From Pseudaminobacter salicylatoxidans (GTDB lineage: Bacteria; Pseudomonadota; Alphaproteobacteria; Rhizobiales; Rhizobiaceae): DNA of 64,000 nucleotides. The notes under the pieces are model-generated. The model had not been told where the DNA came from. It saw nothing but the letters and a program-made list of their open reading frames with translations, and did no database searches. Below, in pieces: positions 8,503 through 17,232 of this stretch (its first letter is position 1; each line of letters opens with the position of its first letter). The stretch is taken from assembly GCF_003148475.1 (NCBI RefSeq), contig NZ_QGGG01000011.1, forward strand, positions 114,296-178,295, in the 5' to 3' direction. The position numbers and the translations under genes were made by a program.

Positions 8503-9282
8503 TCAACTCGCCAGAAGCATACGGTCGGTCTTGACGGCGAAATGGCCGATGAGGTCGGCGACCGTGGTGTTCGCCTTTTCCTCGCCGGCGATCTCCAGGC
8601 GCACCTTGCCGGCATCCAGCATGATGACGCGATGACCGAAATCGACCGCGTGCTGCATGTTGTGGGTCACCATCAGCGTGGTCAGCTTCAGCGCCTCCAC
8701 GGCGCGCACGGTTGCGGCCATGACGATGTCGGCCGTGCGCGGATCGAGCGCTGCCGTGTGCTCGTCGAGCAGCAGCAGGTCGGGCGAGCCGCCCACCGCC
8801 ATGATAAGCGACAGCGACTGCCGCTGGCCGCCCGAAAGCAGCTCGACGCGGGTGTCCATGCGGCTTTCAAGCCCCAGCCCGAGAATGGCAAGACGCTCGC
8901 GGTAATCGGCGATGCGGGCAGGCGTGAGACCACGCCGCAGCGTGCGCTTGCTGCTGCGCAGTTCTGCCAGCAGCATGTTTTCGGCCACCGTCATCGAGGC
9001 GGCGGTGCCCTTCATCGGGTCCTGGAAAACGCGTGCGAGCCGCACCGCCCGCTTGTGGACGGGCATGTTCGACACGTCCTGGCCGTTGACGAGTATCTGC
9101 CCGGAATCGAGACTCAGCGAGCCGGAAATCGCGTTCAACATGCTGCTCTTGCCGGCGCCGTTGGAGCCGATGACGACCCCGAACTCGCCGGTGGCAAGCT
9201 TGAGGTTCAGCCTGTCGAGGGCAATCTTCTCGTCTGCCTGGCCGCGGTAGAATGTTTTTTGCGCCGACCGGATTTCCAGCAC
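8503..9282 (-). CDS. trpZ: ABC transporter ATP-binding protein, TrpZ type
   Basis: A 259-residue ATPase with Walker A GSNGAGKSS, Q-loop region VFQDPMKG, signature LSGGQRQSLSL and Walker B LLLLDEHTAALDP, then the H-loop VTHNM. It energises the importer. The frame opens GTG-CCC-GTG: the first GTG at 9288 sits directly on the GGGAGG ribosome site, while the second at 9282 is spaced 5 bases from it, so 9282 is the more likely start. COG1101-type ATPases go with the neighbouring permease and binding protein families. Confidence 0.8.
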   Translation of the reverse strand: MLEIRSAQKTFYRGQADEKIALDRLNLKLATGEFGVVIGSNGAGKSSMLNAISGSLSLDSGQILVNGQDVSNMPVHKRAVRLARVFQDPMKGTAASMTVAENMLLAELRSSKRTLRRGLTPARIADYRERLAILGLGLESRMDTRVELLSGGQRQSLSLIMAVGGSPDLLLLDEHTAALDPRTADIVMAATVRAVEALKLTTLMVTHNMQHAVDFGHRVIMLDAGKVRLEIAGEEKANTTVADLIGHFAVKTDRMLLAS

Positions 9283-9296
9283 GGGCACCTCCCTTA

Positions 9297-9345
9297 GACC
9301 ATGATGCCGAAAAGTGTGAAGCGGTTTTCGGATGACATCGTGGTC
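9297..9345. repeat. Rhizobial intergenic palindrome (copy 1)
   Basis: Imperfect 49-base palindrome. GACCATGATGCCGAAAA at the left is mirrored by GGTTTTCGG and CATCGTGGTC at the right. It matches the core CCGAAA...GGTTTTCGG of the copies at 34929 and 52813. It lies inside the operon, between the binding-protein and ATPase genes. Confidence 0.75.
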
Positions 9346-9366
9346 TATCTAATTGATTTTGCTGCA

Positions 9367-9397
9367 TGTGCGGCGGCGCGAACCGCGCCGCCGCACA
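9367..9397 (-). promoter_or_regulatory. Strong intra-operon hairpin after trpX
   Basis: A perfect 13-bp GC-rich stem (9367-9379 with 9385-9397) and 5-base loop lies 18 bases beyond the binding-protein stop codon. It lacks an immediate run of U on the minus strand, so it is more likely an RNA-processing or 3'-end-protecting hairpin than a full terminator. Such elements let binding-protein mRNA exceed permease mRNA; that role is inferred. Confidence 0.6.
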
Positions 9398-9415
9398 CTG
9401 TTCGATGGCGACTAA

Positions 9416-10402
9416 TCAGTCGACGAAGCAGTTGCAGTTTTCGAGATCCGCCGGCAGTTCGGCGCCAAAGGCCTTCAGCGTGGCCTTGTTGATCAGCGGA
9501 GCATGGTCCTGATAGGCCGGCTTGCTCGGAGCGATGGTCTTCGGGTCCGCACCCTTCAGGATCTCGACCGCGATCTTGCCGGCATTGATGCCGACCTGCG
9601 TGTAGTTGACGGCGAAGCTGGCCGGCACGATACCCTTGCGCACGGCGTCGTCGTCTGAGTTGACGATCGGGATGCCGGCCTGACGGGCGGCGGCGGCGAC
9701 GGCCGGGATCGCCGGCTGCAGCAGGTTGGACGCGGGCGTGTAGATCACGTCGGCCTTGCCGGCGAGGGAAGCGATGCGCTGCTGGATGTCGTTGACGTTG
9801 TCGACGCCGACCGGAACGACTTCGAAACCGGCGGCCGGCGCGGCTTCCTTGACCTTGTCGAGCAGGGCCACGTCATTGGCCTCGCCCGGATTGTAAGGCT
9901 GGCCGAAGCGCTTGGCGTTGGGTAGCAGTTTGTGGGTGAATTCCATGACCGCGGCGATGTCCTGCAGGTCGGTGGCGCCCGTGATGCCCTCGTCGCCGGC
10001 ATCCCACGACGGGACCAGCTTGGCCGCGACCGGATCGGTGACGGCAGTGAAGACAATCGGGATGCCGGAGCCGGCAAGCGCCTTCTTGGCGATCTGCGAA
10101 ACCGGCGTGGTGACGGTGTAGACCAGCTTCGGGTTTTCCGCCTGCAGCTTGGCGATCATCTGCGGCACCAGCGAGGCGTCGAAATTGGTGTGGCTCTCGG
10201 TGTAAACGACGTCCTTGCCTTCGACATAGCCGGCGTCGGTCAGCGCCTTCTTGAAGCCGTCGATCGAGGCGTTGAGCTGAGGATGCTCGCCGAAATTGGC
10301 GATGCCGATCTTGATCGGGTCGGCGAGAGCGGAGCCCATACCCGCCACGAAAACGCCAGCCGCGACGATGCCGCGCAACCAGCCGGTCCTTGCCTTGTTC
10401 AT
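9416..10402 (-). CDS. trpX: ABC transporter substrate-binding protein, TrpX type (COG2984)
   Basis: A 328-residue periplasmic protein with a cleavable signal peptide (positively charged MNKARTGWLR, hydrophobic core, ALA cleavage near residue 27). The mature part starts DPIKIGIANFGEHPQLNASI, characteristic of the COG2984 family. The C-terminus has a pair of cysteines (ENCNCFVD). It is the first gene of the operon trpX-trpZ-trpY-kynU. GGGAGG lies 6 bases before the ATG, and a sigma-70-type promoter is visible at 10475-10502. Ligand assignment to tryptophan or kynurenine is inferred from kynU. Confidence 0.78.
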   Translation of the reverse strand: MNKARTGWLRGIVAAGVFVAGMGSALADPIKIGIANFGEHPQLNASIDGFKKALTDAGYVEGKDVVYTESHTNFDASLVPQMIAKLQAENPKLVYTVTTPVSQIAKKALAGSGIPIVFTAVTDPVAAKLVPSWDAGDEGITGATDLQDIAAVMEFTHKLLPNAKRFGQPYNPGEANDVALLDKVKEAAPAAGFEVVPVGVDNVNDIQQRIASLAGKADVIYTPASNLLQPAIPAVAAAARQAGIPIVNSDDDAVRKGIVPASFAVNYTQVGINAGKIAVEILKGADPKTIAPSKPAYQDHAPLINKATLKAFGAELPADLENCNCFVD

Positions 10403-10474
10403 GTCAATCCTCCCAGTCCTGAGACATGCCGCGACGAGCGCGGAAACGCAGCGCCCTGCTGCGATTGGGAAGGG

Positions 10475-10518
10475 ATCATAACCGGAGCAATTTACCTGTC
10501 AAACAATTATATATAATT
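10475..10518 (-). promoter_or_regulatory. trpX promoter with adjacent AT-rich palindromic operator
   Basis: Minus strand: TTGACA (10502-10497), a 16-base spacer, then TATGAT (10480-10475), a near-consensus sigma-70 promoter. Immediately upstream is the perfect 14-bp palindrome AATTATATATAATT (10505-10518), which also contains TATAAT (10512-10517) on the plus strand, toward the divergent GntR gene. A second TATATA run follows at about 10539. The palindrome is a candidate operator for the GntR protein. Confidence 0.6.
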
Positions 10519-10586
10519 CTTGCGAAGAGGCTCCATGATATATAACCCTTGCTGTCGAAGGATCGTCCCAGCAAGGAGCGAGCCGG

Positions 10587-11360
10587 ATGCAGAACGGCGA
10601 ACACACGACCAAGACGGAGACCGCCTACCGCACGCTTCGTCGCGACATACTGGCGACGCGCCTGCGTCCCGGCGCGCCGTTGAAGCTGGGCGATCTGCGC
10701 ACGGCCTACGGCCTGGGCTGGACGCCGCTGCGCGAGGCGCTGTCGCGGCTGGAGGCCGAACGCCTCGTCACCGCCGTCAGCAATCGCGGCTTTGCCGTCG
10801 CGCCCGTTTCGCGTGCCGAACTGGAAGACCTTACCCGCGCCCGACAGGTCGTGGAAGTCCCGCTTTTCATCGAGTCGATCGAAAATGGAGGCAGCGAATG
10901 GGAGGAGGCCGTGGTGACGGCGCACTTCCGGCTCTCACGCTGCAAGCTTGCCGTGGACGACCCCTCCGATGCCGCCGTCAACGAATGGGATGAAAAGCAT
11001 CAGGCCTTCCACGCCGCGCTGCTGAGTGCCGCCCGCTCGCGCTGGCTGCTGCGCTTCCGCGAGACCATTGCCGACCAGTTGCGCCGGCACCATCGCTTCC
11101 TCGGCCTTGCGCCGACGCTGCGGGCTGCCGCCGGGCTCAAGACCGGCTATGAGGAGGCCGTGGCGGCACTGCGCGAGGCCATGGCGCTGGAGCACCATAC
11201 CGCCCTGATGGAAGCCGCGCTCGACCGCGACGTGGAGCGCGCAAGCGCACTGATGGCCGAGCACATCGGCTATACGCTTCATGTCTATGTCCATGCAGAG
11301 GAAGAGCACGCCGTCGGCGCGCCCGCCCCCGCGGCCGAACTGACGACGCTCAAGGCATGA
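10587..11360 (+). CDS. GntR-family transcriptional regulator, FCD (FadR-like) subfamily
   Basis: 257 residues. The N-terminal winged helix (residues about 10-75) has YRTLRRDILATRLRPG and LGWTPLREALSRLEAE, the GntR DNA-reading segment. The C-terminal part is an all-helical FCD ligand domain with His/Asp residues that usually bind a metal and a carboxylate effector (KHQAFHAALL, HHRFLG, EHHTALM). It is divergent from the trpX operon and overlaps the next PLP-enzyme gene by 4 bases (ATGA). It probably controls one or both of these units, with a small acid as effector. Confidence 0.88.
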   Translation: MQNGEHTTKTETAYRTLRRDILATRLRPGAPLKLGDLRTAYGLGWTPLREALSRLEAERLVTAVSNRGFAVAPVSRAELEDLTRARQVVEVPLFIESIENGGSEWEEAVVTAHFRLSRCKLAVDDPSDAAVNEWDEKHQAFHAALLSAARSRWLLRFRETIADQLRRHHRFLGLAPTLRAAAGLKTGYEEAVAALREAMALEHHTALMEAALDRDVERASALMAEHIGYTLHVYVHAEEEHAVGAPAPAAELTTLKA

Positions 11361-12325
11361 CCGCGCCACGCCACCCGACCCTCGACGAAATCCGTGCCGC
11401 GCGGCAGCGGCTTGCGCCGCTTCTGGCCCGCACGCCGCTGGTGCATTTCGACCTCGGCCTGCCGGACCGGAAGATATTCCTGAAACTCGAAACCTTCTCG
11501 CCCATCGGCGCCTTCAAGATCAGGCCGGCGCTCAATGCGGTGCTGACGCGCGATCCGGCAGCGCTGCGCAATGGGGTCGCCACCATCAGCTCCGGCAACA
11601 TGGCCTATGGCATGGCCTGGGCCGCGCGCCACGTCGGCGTGCCGATGGCCGCCTACATGTATGCCGATGCGCCCAGAACGAAGATCGAGGGCGTGCAGAA
11701 GCTCGGCGGCGAAGTCCGCTTCATCTCGCACGAGACCTGGTGGCAGTACATCACCGATGCTGAGCGCCCCGATATTTCCGAACTCGTCATCAACCCGGTG
11801 ACGGACCAGGCCGTGCTTGCCGGCAACGGCACTATCGGCATGGAAATCGTCGAGGACCTGCCGGATGTCGATTGCGTGCTGACGCCCTATGGCGGCAGCT
11901 CACTGACCAGCGGGGTTGCCAGCGCGGTGAAGGCGATACGACCGCAAGCAAAAATCCTTGCCGTGGAAGGCGAGCATGCGGCGCCGGTCACGGCTTCGCT
12001 TGCCTCGGGGCGCGTCGAGGAGGTCGAGACAACACCGGCCTTCATCAAGAGCATCGGTGGCCCATCGCTGTTGCCGCAGATGTGGCCGCTCGTGCGCAGC
12101 CTGATCGACGGCGCGGCCGTGGTGACGCTCGCCCAGGTGGTGGAAGCCATGCAGCTCCTGTTCACGCGGGCCAAAGTCGTTGCCGAAGGCGCGGGTGCTG
12201 CGTCCCTTGCCGCGGCGCTGACGAGCCCGCACGCAACCGGCAATGTGGTCTGCGTCATCTCGGGCGGCAATATCGATGCCGAGGATTATATCCAAGTGCT
12301 GCGCGGCGAGATTCCGCCGCCCTGA
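11357..12325 (+). CDS. Threonine/serine dehydratase-like PLP enzyme (fold type II)
   Basis: 322 residues, cytoplasmic. The PLP lysine lies in SPIGAFKIRPALN, close to the family SFKxRGA motif, and SSGNMAYGMAWAA is the substrate loop. The phosphate loop, normally GGGGL, reads GGSSLTSG here, an unusual change. The C-terminus has the serine motif VISGGNID. The family deaminates threonine or serine, and some members act on hydroxyectoine-derived or hydroxyaspartate substrates. Translational coupling to the GntR regulator suggests a dedicated inducible pathway rather than isoleucine synthesis; the ACT regulatory domain of biosynthetic IlvA is absent. Confidence 0.75.
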   Translation: MTAPRHPTLDEIRAARQRLAPLLARTPLVHFDLGLPDRKIFLKLETFSPIGAFKIRPALNAVLTRDPAALRNGVATISSGNMAYGMAWAARHVGVPMAAYMYADAPRTKIEGVQKLGGEVRFISHETWWQYITDAERPDISELVINPVTDQAVLAGNGTIGMEIVEDLPDVDCVLTPYGGSSLTSGVASAVKAIRPQAKILAVEGEHAAPVTASLASGRVEEVETTPAFIKSIGGPSLLPQMWPLVRSLIDGAAVVTLAQVVEAMQLLFTRAKVVAEGAGAASLAAALTSPHATGNVVCVISGGNIDAEDYIQVLRGEIPPP

Positions 12326-12341
12326 CCGCCGAGGCCACGGC

Positions 12342-13184
12342 TCAGGACATCAGCATCCGGCCGGCCGTTATCGCCAGGAAGAATGCGAAGGCCAACCGCA
12401 GATAACGCGCGTTGAGCGCGTGGGCGAGCCTTGCGCCATAAGGGGCCATCAGGAAGCTCGCCGGCGCAATGATGAGAACCGCCGGCAGGCTGACGAAGCC
12501 GAGGCTGAACGGCGGGCGGTCCGCCACGCCGACCCCGGACCAGATGAAACCCGCCGCCCCCGGCAGCGCGATCAGCAGACCGAGCGCCGCCGAGGTGCCG
12601 ACGGCACGGTGAACCGGATGGGAAAAGGCGGTCATGGTGGGAACCCATAGCGTGCCGCCGCCGATGCCCATCAGCGAAGAAATGAAGCCGATGACCGATG
12701 CCATCGTCCGGTTGATCCAGCCGCTGCGGGGCAGGTGATCCGAAACCACCAGATGCCTGGGGCTCGCCATGTTCACCGCCACGAGCAGCCCGACCACACC
12801 GAAGATGGCGCGCAGCCCGCCGCCGGAAATGAAGCTGGACATGATACCCCCAATCAGCGCGCCGGTGAAAACGGCCGGCCCCCAGAGCTTCACCAGCGAA
12901 CGGTCCACCGTGCCGCGCCGCGAATGCGCGCGCATCGACGAGATCGAGGTGGGGATGATGACCGCCAGCGACGTCGCCACCGCAAGATGGCTGATGATGG
13001 CGGGTGGAAAGCCGAACAGGAGCAATCCCCAATACAGAACCGGCACGATGACGATGCCGCCACCGACGCCGAGAAGCCCGGCAAGGAGGCCGGACAGGGC
13101 ACCGGTGAAGCCGAGACCGGATATCAGGGCGGCAATCGTCCATCCGTCGAGCATCGACAGATCAAGCGCTGGCTGCAAAATCAT
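12342..13184 (-). CDS. TauE/SafE-family sulfite/anion exporter-like membrane protein
   Basis: 280 residues with about eight membrane helices and the TauE repeat glycines (GLLAGLLGVGGGIVIVPVLY near the N-terminus and SSLMGIGGGTLWVPTMTAF in the second half). The two matching halves are the duplicated TauE unit. Family members move sulfite, sulfonates or other small organosulfur anions out of the cell, but individual substrates are rarely known. AAGGA precedes the ATG very closely. It is divergent from fnrN, with 243 bases between them. Confidence 0.85.
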   Translation of the reverse strand: MILQPALDLSMLDGWTIAALISGLGFTGALSGLLAGLLGVGGGIVIVPVLYWGLLLFGFPPAIISHLAVATSLAVIIPTSISSMRAHSRRGTVDRSLVKLWGPAVFTGALIGGIMSSFISGGGLRAIFGVVGLLVAVNMASPRHLVVSDHLPRSGWINRTMASVIGFISSLMGIGGGTLWVPTMTAFSHPVHRAVGTSAALGLLIALPGAAGFIWSGVGVADRPPFSLGFVSLPAVLIIAPASFLMAPYGARLAHALNARYLRLAFAFFLAITAGRMLMS

Positions 13185-13427
13185 ATTCCTTCAGGGGATT
13201 GTACGGGAGGGCAAAACGCCGCCCGCGTTAAACGGCAGCCCGTCCCTTTGCAACAGCGGCAGGCGCCGTGCGCGCCAAAGTCACACCCCTGGAGCGCGCC
13301 GCAACTCCCCGGCGCCACTACATTGTGTGACTGGAACGATTGCCGGAAAAACTCTTCGAGGGCGCATTGGCCTCAGAGACAAACTGCCGCGAGATTTCCG
13401 CAACCCAACTCTGTATATCCGGCAGAC

Positions 13428-14156
13428 ATGAATGTCAGGCAGGATATACATAATTCCGACATCCCTGTTCTGTGCCGCTCTTGCGAAGTGCGCCACAAGG
13501 GGGTCTGCGGCGCGTTGAACGCCGACCAGCTCGTGACGCTGAGCAAGCACTCCTCGAAATACCGGGTTGCTGCCGGCGAGGAGCTGGTCGCCGACAGCGA
13601 GCACGTCAGCACCTATTCGAACGTTCTGGCCGGAGTGGTGAAGCTCAGCAAGATGCTGTCCGACGGGCGCCAGCAGATCGTCGGACTGCAGTTCGCGCCA
13701 GATTTCCTCGGCCGCCCGTTCCGCACGGAAAGTTCGCTGAACGCCGTGGCGGCGACGGAAGTGTCGCTCTGCTCCTTCCCGGCTTCGGTGATCGAGCGGA
13801 TGATGGAGGAAGTGCCGGAACTGGAGCGCCGCCTGCTCAAACAGACGCTCAACGAACTCGACGAGGCGCGCGACTGGATGCTGACGCTGGGCCGCAAGAC
13901 GGCGGCCGAAAAAGTGGCGAGCTTCCTGCATCTGGTCGCCGTCAATATCGATCCGGAAGCCTCGGTCGGCCGCGGGCCGGTTGCCTACGACCTGCCGCTG
14001 ACGCGCGCCGACATCGCCGATTTCCTCGGACTGACCATCGAGACGGTGAGCCGGCAGATGACGAAACTGCGCAAGGAAGGCGTCATCGAGATCGAGCACA
14101 ACCGGCAGATCACCATTCCCGACATCGGCAGGCTGGGCCTGCACGCCAATATCTGA
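13428..14156 (+). CDS. fnrN: Oxygen-sensing Crp/Fnr regulator FnrN
   Basis: 242 residues. Four cysteines suited to hold an oxygen-labile 4Fe-4S cluster are present: C16, C19 and C27 near the N-terminus (CRSCEVRHKGVC) and C115 in the beta-roll, matching the FNR pattern. The C-terminal helix-turn-helix has the FNR-specific ETVSRQMTKLRKEG, whose E-S-R reading helix recognises TTGAT-N4-ATCAA. A perfect site of that kind lies before ccoN. The longer in-frame extension upstream runs across the divergent TauE promoter and is rejected; the ATG at 13428 gives the correct cysteine spacing. It should turn on the cbb3 oxidase at low oxygen. Confidence 0.93.
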   Translation: MNVRQDIHNSDIPVLCRSCEVRHKGVCGALNADQLVTLSKHSSKYRVAAGEELVADSEHVSTYSNVLAGVVKLSKMLSDGRQQIVGLQFAPDFLGRPFRTESSLNAVAATEVSLCSFPASVIERMMEEVPELERRLLKQTLNELDEARDWMLTLGRKTAAEKVASFLHLVAVNIDPEASVGRGPVAYDLPLTRADIADFLGLTIETVSRQMTKLRKEGVIEIEHNRQITIPDIGRLGLHANI

Positions 14157-14170
14157 AGCGCCGGCGCGGC

Positions 14171-14671
14171 TCAGGCCGTGGCGCCGGACAGCGACAGCAT
14201 CGCCTCGCGCTCGGTGGCGATGTGGCGGCGCACGCCCGCAAAGAAGCCGCGCAGCATGTAGGCCAGCGCCTCGACATTGAGCGGGGCAAGCCCCTCGCCG
14301 ATCCGGCGCAGGCCTTCGCACAGTTCGGCGGCGAATTCGGCATCCTCGATATGCTCGGCCTTCAGGCGTGCGACCAGCTCGCGGGCATGCGCCGCATGGC
14401 CCGCCGCTTCCAGACAGGCCGGAAACAGCACCTGCTCCTCATAGACATGAACGGCCTGAACCAGCGGCTCGAGCCGGCGCGACACGGACAGGCACCGATC
14501 GCGGTCGAGGCCCTCGGGCAGGCTGTCCGCGATTTCCTCCAGCTCGTCGCAGATCGCGAGCTTCTCGCCGTGAAGCAGCGCGAAGGTTTCGGAGATGGGT
14601 AACTGCCCCTCCCCGCCGTAGAGAACGGGCGGAAGCAAGGCATCTTCCGTTCGCCGCAATCGATACCCCAT
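14171..14671 (-). CDS. Hemerythrin-like (HHE) cation-binding protein
   Basis: 166 residues, all-helical and cytoplasmic. The metal-ligand pattern of HHE domains is visible: H34 (FALLHGEK), H75 with E79 (VHVYEEQVLFP), H107 with E109/D110 (LKAEHIEDAEF) and a C-terminal RRHIATEREAML. Bacterial hemerythrins bind oxygen, NO or iron; some protect or feed respiratory enzymes. It is divergent from ccoN, and the FNR box at 14752-14765 stands 81-94 bases from its start, so it is likely in the same low-oxygen regulon. Convergent with fnrN, with 14 bases between stops. Confidence 0.85.
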   Translation of the reverse strand: MGYRLRRTEDALLPPVLYGGEGQLPISETFALLHGEKLAICDELEEIADSLPEGLDRDRCLSVSRRLEPLVQAVHVYEEQVLFPACLEAAGHAAHARELVARLKAEHIEDAEFAAELCEGLRRIGEGLAPLNVEALAYMLRGFFAGVRRHIATEREAMLSLSGATA

Positions 14672-14751
14672 GAAAAGCTCCTCCTAAAGCCGGTTGGTGC
14701 GCCTTATGGCGCAAGTCTGCGTCAAAATGCACCCCCTTCAGCTTCTTCTCT

Positions 14752-14765
14752 TTGATCCAGATCAA
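14752..14765. promoter_or_regulatory. FNR/FixK box (perfect dyad)
   Basis: TTGATCCAGATCAA matches the consensus TTGAT-N4-ATCAA at every conserved base. It lies 95 bases before the ccoN ATG and 80 bases before the divergent hemerythrin ATG, placed to control ccoN and possibly both genes. Confidence 0.93.
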
Positions 14766-14860
14766 GGAGCTTTGCCGGGCGGCAGCACAGTGTCCGGCCG
14801 AGAAACCGTGGGCGCGGCTTGCGGATTCGAAGCCATTTTGCCTCACAAAGGGGACCGTTC

Positions 14861-16480
14861 ATGAAATTTGGTGTCGAAATCGTCGGCGTCACCGCCGCCG
14901 CCTTTCTGGCGCTGTTGGGGGCCGCCTTCGCGGGCGATGACCTTTTCCGCTCGCATATGTGGGTGCTGTTCTTCGCTCTGACGGGCGGCGCCATCTTGCT
15001 CATGCGCAAAACGCGCTTCGGCGCGCAAAGCGTCACGGCGCCGGCCGATCCGTCCGAATATCTCGACGGGCCGATCCGCTACGGCATGATCGCCACCGTG
15101 TTCTGGGGGGTCGTCGGCTTCCTGGTCGGCGTCATCGTCGCAGCACAGCTTGCCTTTCCCGATCTCAATTTCGAGCCGTGGTTCAATTTCGGCCGGGTGC
15201 GGCCGCTGCACACTTCGGCCGTCATCTTCGCCTTCTGCGGCAACGCGCTGATTGCGACGTCGTTCTATGTCGTGCAGCGCACCTCGCGCGCGCGGCTGTT
15301 CGGCGGCAACCTCGCCTGGTTCGTGTTCTGGGGCTACCAGCTCTTCATCATCATGGCTGCCAGCGGCTATCTGCTGGGCATCACCCAGAGCCGCGAATAT
15401 GCCGAACCGGAATGGTATGTCGATATCTGGCTGACCATCGTCTGGGTCGCCTATTTCGTCGTGTTCCTCGGCACCATCCTGAGGCGCAAGGAACCGCACA
15501 TCTACGTTGCGAACTGGTTCTACCTGTCCTTCATCGTCACCATCGCGATGCTGCACATCGTCAATAACCTGACGGTGCCGGTGTCCCTCCTCAGCTCCAA
15601 GAGCTATTCGGCCTTCGCCGGCGTGCAGGATGCGCTGACGCAGTGGTGGTACGGCCATAACGCGGTCGGCTTCCTGCTTACCGCCGGCTTCCTGGGCATG
15701 ATGTACTATTTCATCCCCAAGCAGGCCGACCGTCCGGTCTATTCCTACCGGCTGTCCATCATCCACTTCTGGGCGCTGATCTTCCTGTACATCTGGGCAG
15801 GTCCCCATCACCTGCACTACACGGCGCTGCCCGACTGGGCGCAGACGCTCGGCATGGCCTTCTCGATCATGCTGTGGGCACCGTCCTGGGGCGGCATGAT
15901 CAACGGCCTGATGACGCTTTCGGGCGCCTGGGACAAGATCCGCACCGATCCCATCATCCGCATGATGGTCATGGCCGTCGCCTTCTACGGCATGGCGACC
16001 TTCGAAGGGCCGGTGATGTCGATCAAGGCGGTCAACTCGCTCAGCCACTACACCGACTGGACCATCGGCCACGTGCATTCGGGCGCGCTGGGCTGGAACG
16101 GCCTCATCACCTTCGGTGCGGTCTATTTCCTGGTGCCCAGGCTGTGGAACCGCGAGCGCCTCTATTCGGTGCGCATGGTGTCCTGGCACTTCTGGCTCGC
16201 CACGCTGGGCATCGTCATCTACGCGGCCGCCATGTGGGTCGCCGGCATCCAGCAGGGCCTGATGTGGCGCGAATACGACGAGCAGGGCTTCCTGGTCTAT
16301 TCCTTCGCCGAATCCGTCGCCGCCATGGTGCCTTACTACGTGCTGCGCATGCTGGGCGGCGTCCTCTACCTCGCCGGTGGCCTGCTGATGTGCTGGAACG
16401 TCTTCATGACCATCCGCGGCCACCAGCGCCAGGAAAAGCCGATCCCCGGCGCGACGCCCGCATTGCAGCCGGCCGAATAG
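14861..16480 (+). CDS. ccoN: cbb3-type cytochrome c oxidase subunit I
   Basis: 539 residues, the catalytic heme-copper subunit with about 12-14 membrane helices. It reduces oxygen to water with high affinity and pumps protons. Seen are the low-spin heme ligand region [17 protein letters not shown], the binuclear-centre [18 protein letters not shown], the [15 protein letters not shown] segment with CuB histidines, and [13 protein letters not shown] near the C-terminal heme ligands. The start at 14861 follows AAAGGGGACC; a 14-residue upstream extension has no ribosome site. First gene of ccoNOQP-GHIS, behind a perfect FNR box. Confidence 0.97.
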   Translation: MKFGVEIVGVTAAAFLALLGAAFAGDDLFRSHMWVLFFALTGGAILLMRKTRFGAQSVTAPADPSEYLDGPIRYGMIATVFWGVVGFLVGVIVAAQLAFPDLNFEPWFNFGRVRPLHTSAVIFAFCGNALIATSFYVVQRTSRARLFGGNLAWFVFWGYQLFIIMAASGYLLGITQSREYAEPEWYVDIWLTIVWVAYFVVFLGTILRRKEPHIYVANWFYLSFIVTIAMLHIVNNLTVPVSLLSSKSYSAFAGVQDALTQWWYGHNAVGFLLTAGFLGMMYYFIPKQADRPVYSYRLSIIHFWALIFLYIWAGPHHLHYTALPDWAQTLGMAFSIMLWAPSWGGMINGLMTLSGAWDKIRTDPIIRMMVMAVAFYGMATFEGPVMSIKAVNSLSHYTDWTIGHVHSGALGWNGLITFGAVYFLVPRLWNRERLYSVRMVSWHFWLATLGIVIYAAAMWVAGIQQGLMWREYDEQGFLVYSFAESVAAMVPYYVLRMLGGVLYLAGGLLMCWNVFMTIRGHQRQEKPIPGATPALQPAE

Positions 16481-16489
16481 GAGCTTCAA

Positions 16490-17221
16490 ATGTCTTTGCT
16501 CGACAAGCACTCAATCATCGAGAAGAACGCGACGCTTCTTCTGGTCGGCTCGTTCCTGGTCGTCACCATCGGCGGCATCGTCGAGATCGCGCCGCTCTTC
16601 TATCTCGACAACACCATCGAGAAGGTGGAGGGCATGCGGCCCTACTCGCCGCTGGAGCTGGCCGGTCGCAACATCTACGTGCGTGAAGGCTGCTACACCT
16701 GCCACAGCCAGATGATCCGCCCCTTCCGCGACGAGGTGGAGCGCTACGGCCACTACAGCCTGGCGGCGGAATCGATGTACGACCATCCGTTCCAGTGGGG
16801 CTCCAAGCGCACGGGGCCGGACCTCGCGCGCGTCGGCGATCGCTATTCCAACGAATGGCACGTCCAGCACCTGATCGAACCGCGCTCCGTGGTGCCGGAA
16901 TCGGTGATGCCCACCTACGCCTTCCTCAAGACCACCCGGCTGGAGGTGAAGGACATCAAGTACCACCTCGAGGCCAACAAGGCGGTCGGCGTGCCCTATT
17001 CGCAGGAGATGATCGACAACGCCGAGGCCGACCTGAAGGCACAGGCCGACCCGAACGCCAGCACCTCCGATCTTCTGGCCCGCTACCCGAAGGCCAAAGT
17101 CGGCGACTTCGACGGCGATCCGGCGGTGCTGACGGAAATGGACGCGTTGGTCGCCTATCTCCAGATGCTCGGCACGCTGGTCGACTTCTCGACCTACGAC
17201 GAAGCCGCTGGCTATCGCTGA
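16490..17221 (+). CDS. ccoO: cbb3-type cytochrome c oxidase subunit II, monoheme
   Basis: 243 residues with one N-terminal membrane anchor (about residues 14-36) and a periplasmic cytochrome c domain. The heme site is C68-Y-T-C71-H72, and the distal Met ligand is in the C-terminal half ([11 protein letters not shown]). CcoO passes electrons from CcoP to CcoN. GGAG lies in the 9-base gap after ccoN. Size and motif order are normal for the family. Confidence 0.97.
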   Translation: MSLLDKHSIIEKNATLLLVGSFLVVTIGGIVEIAPLFYLDNTIEKVEGMRPYSPLELAGRNIYVREGCYTCHSQMIRPFRDEVERYGHYSLAAESMYDHPFQWGSKRTGPDLARVGDRYSNEWHVQHLIEPRSVVPESVMPTYAFLKTTRLEVKDIKYHLEANKAVGVPYSQEMIDNAEADLKAQADPNASTSDLLARYPKAKVGDFDGDPAVLTEMDALVAYLQMLGTLVDFSTYDEAAGYR

Positions 17222-17232
17222 GGGAGGACGCG

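Noticed and set aside
12735..13427. In-frame extension upstream of fnrN
   Set aside because: It crosses the TauE gene antisense; the FNR cysteine pattern begins right after the ATG at 13428.
14843..16510. 555-codon open frame opposite ccoN
   Set aside because: Antisense shadow of a clear heme-copper oxidase gene; composition is unlike a protein (His/Asp/Gly rich) and there is no ribosome site.
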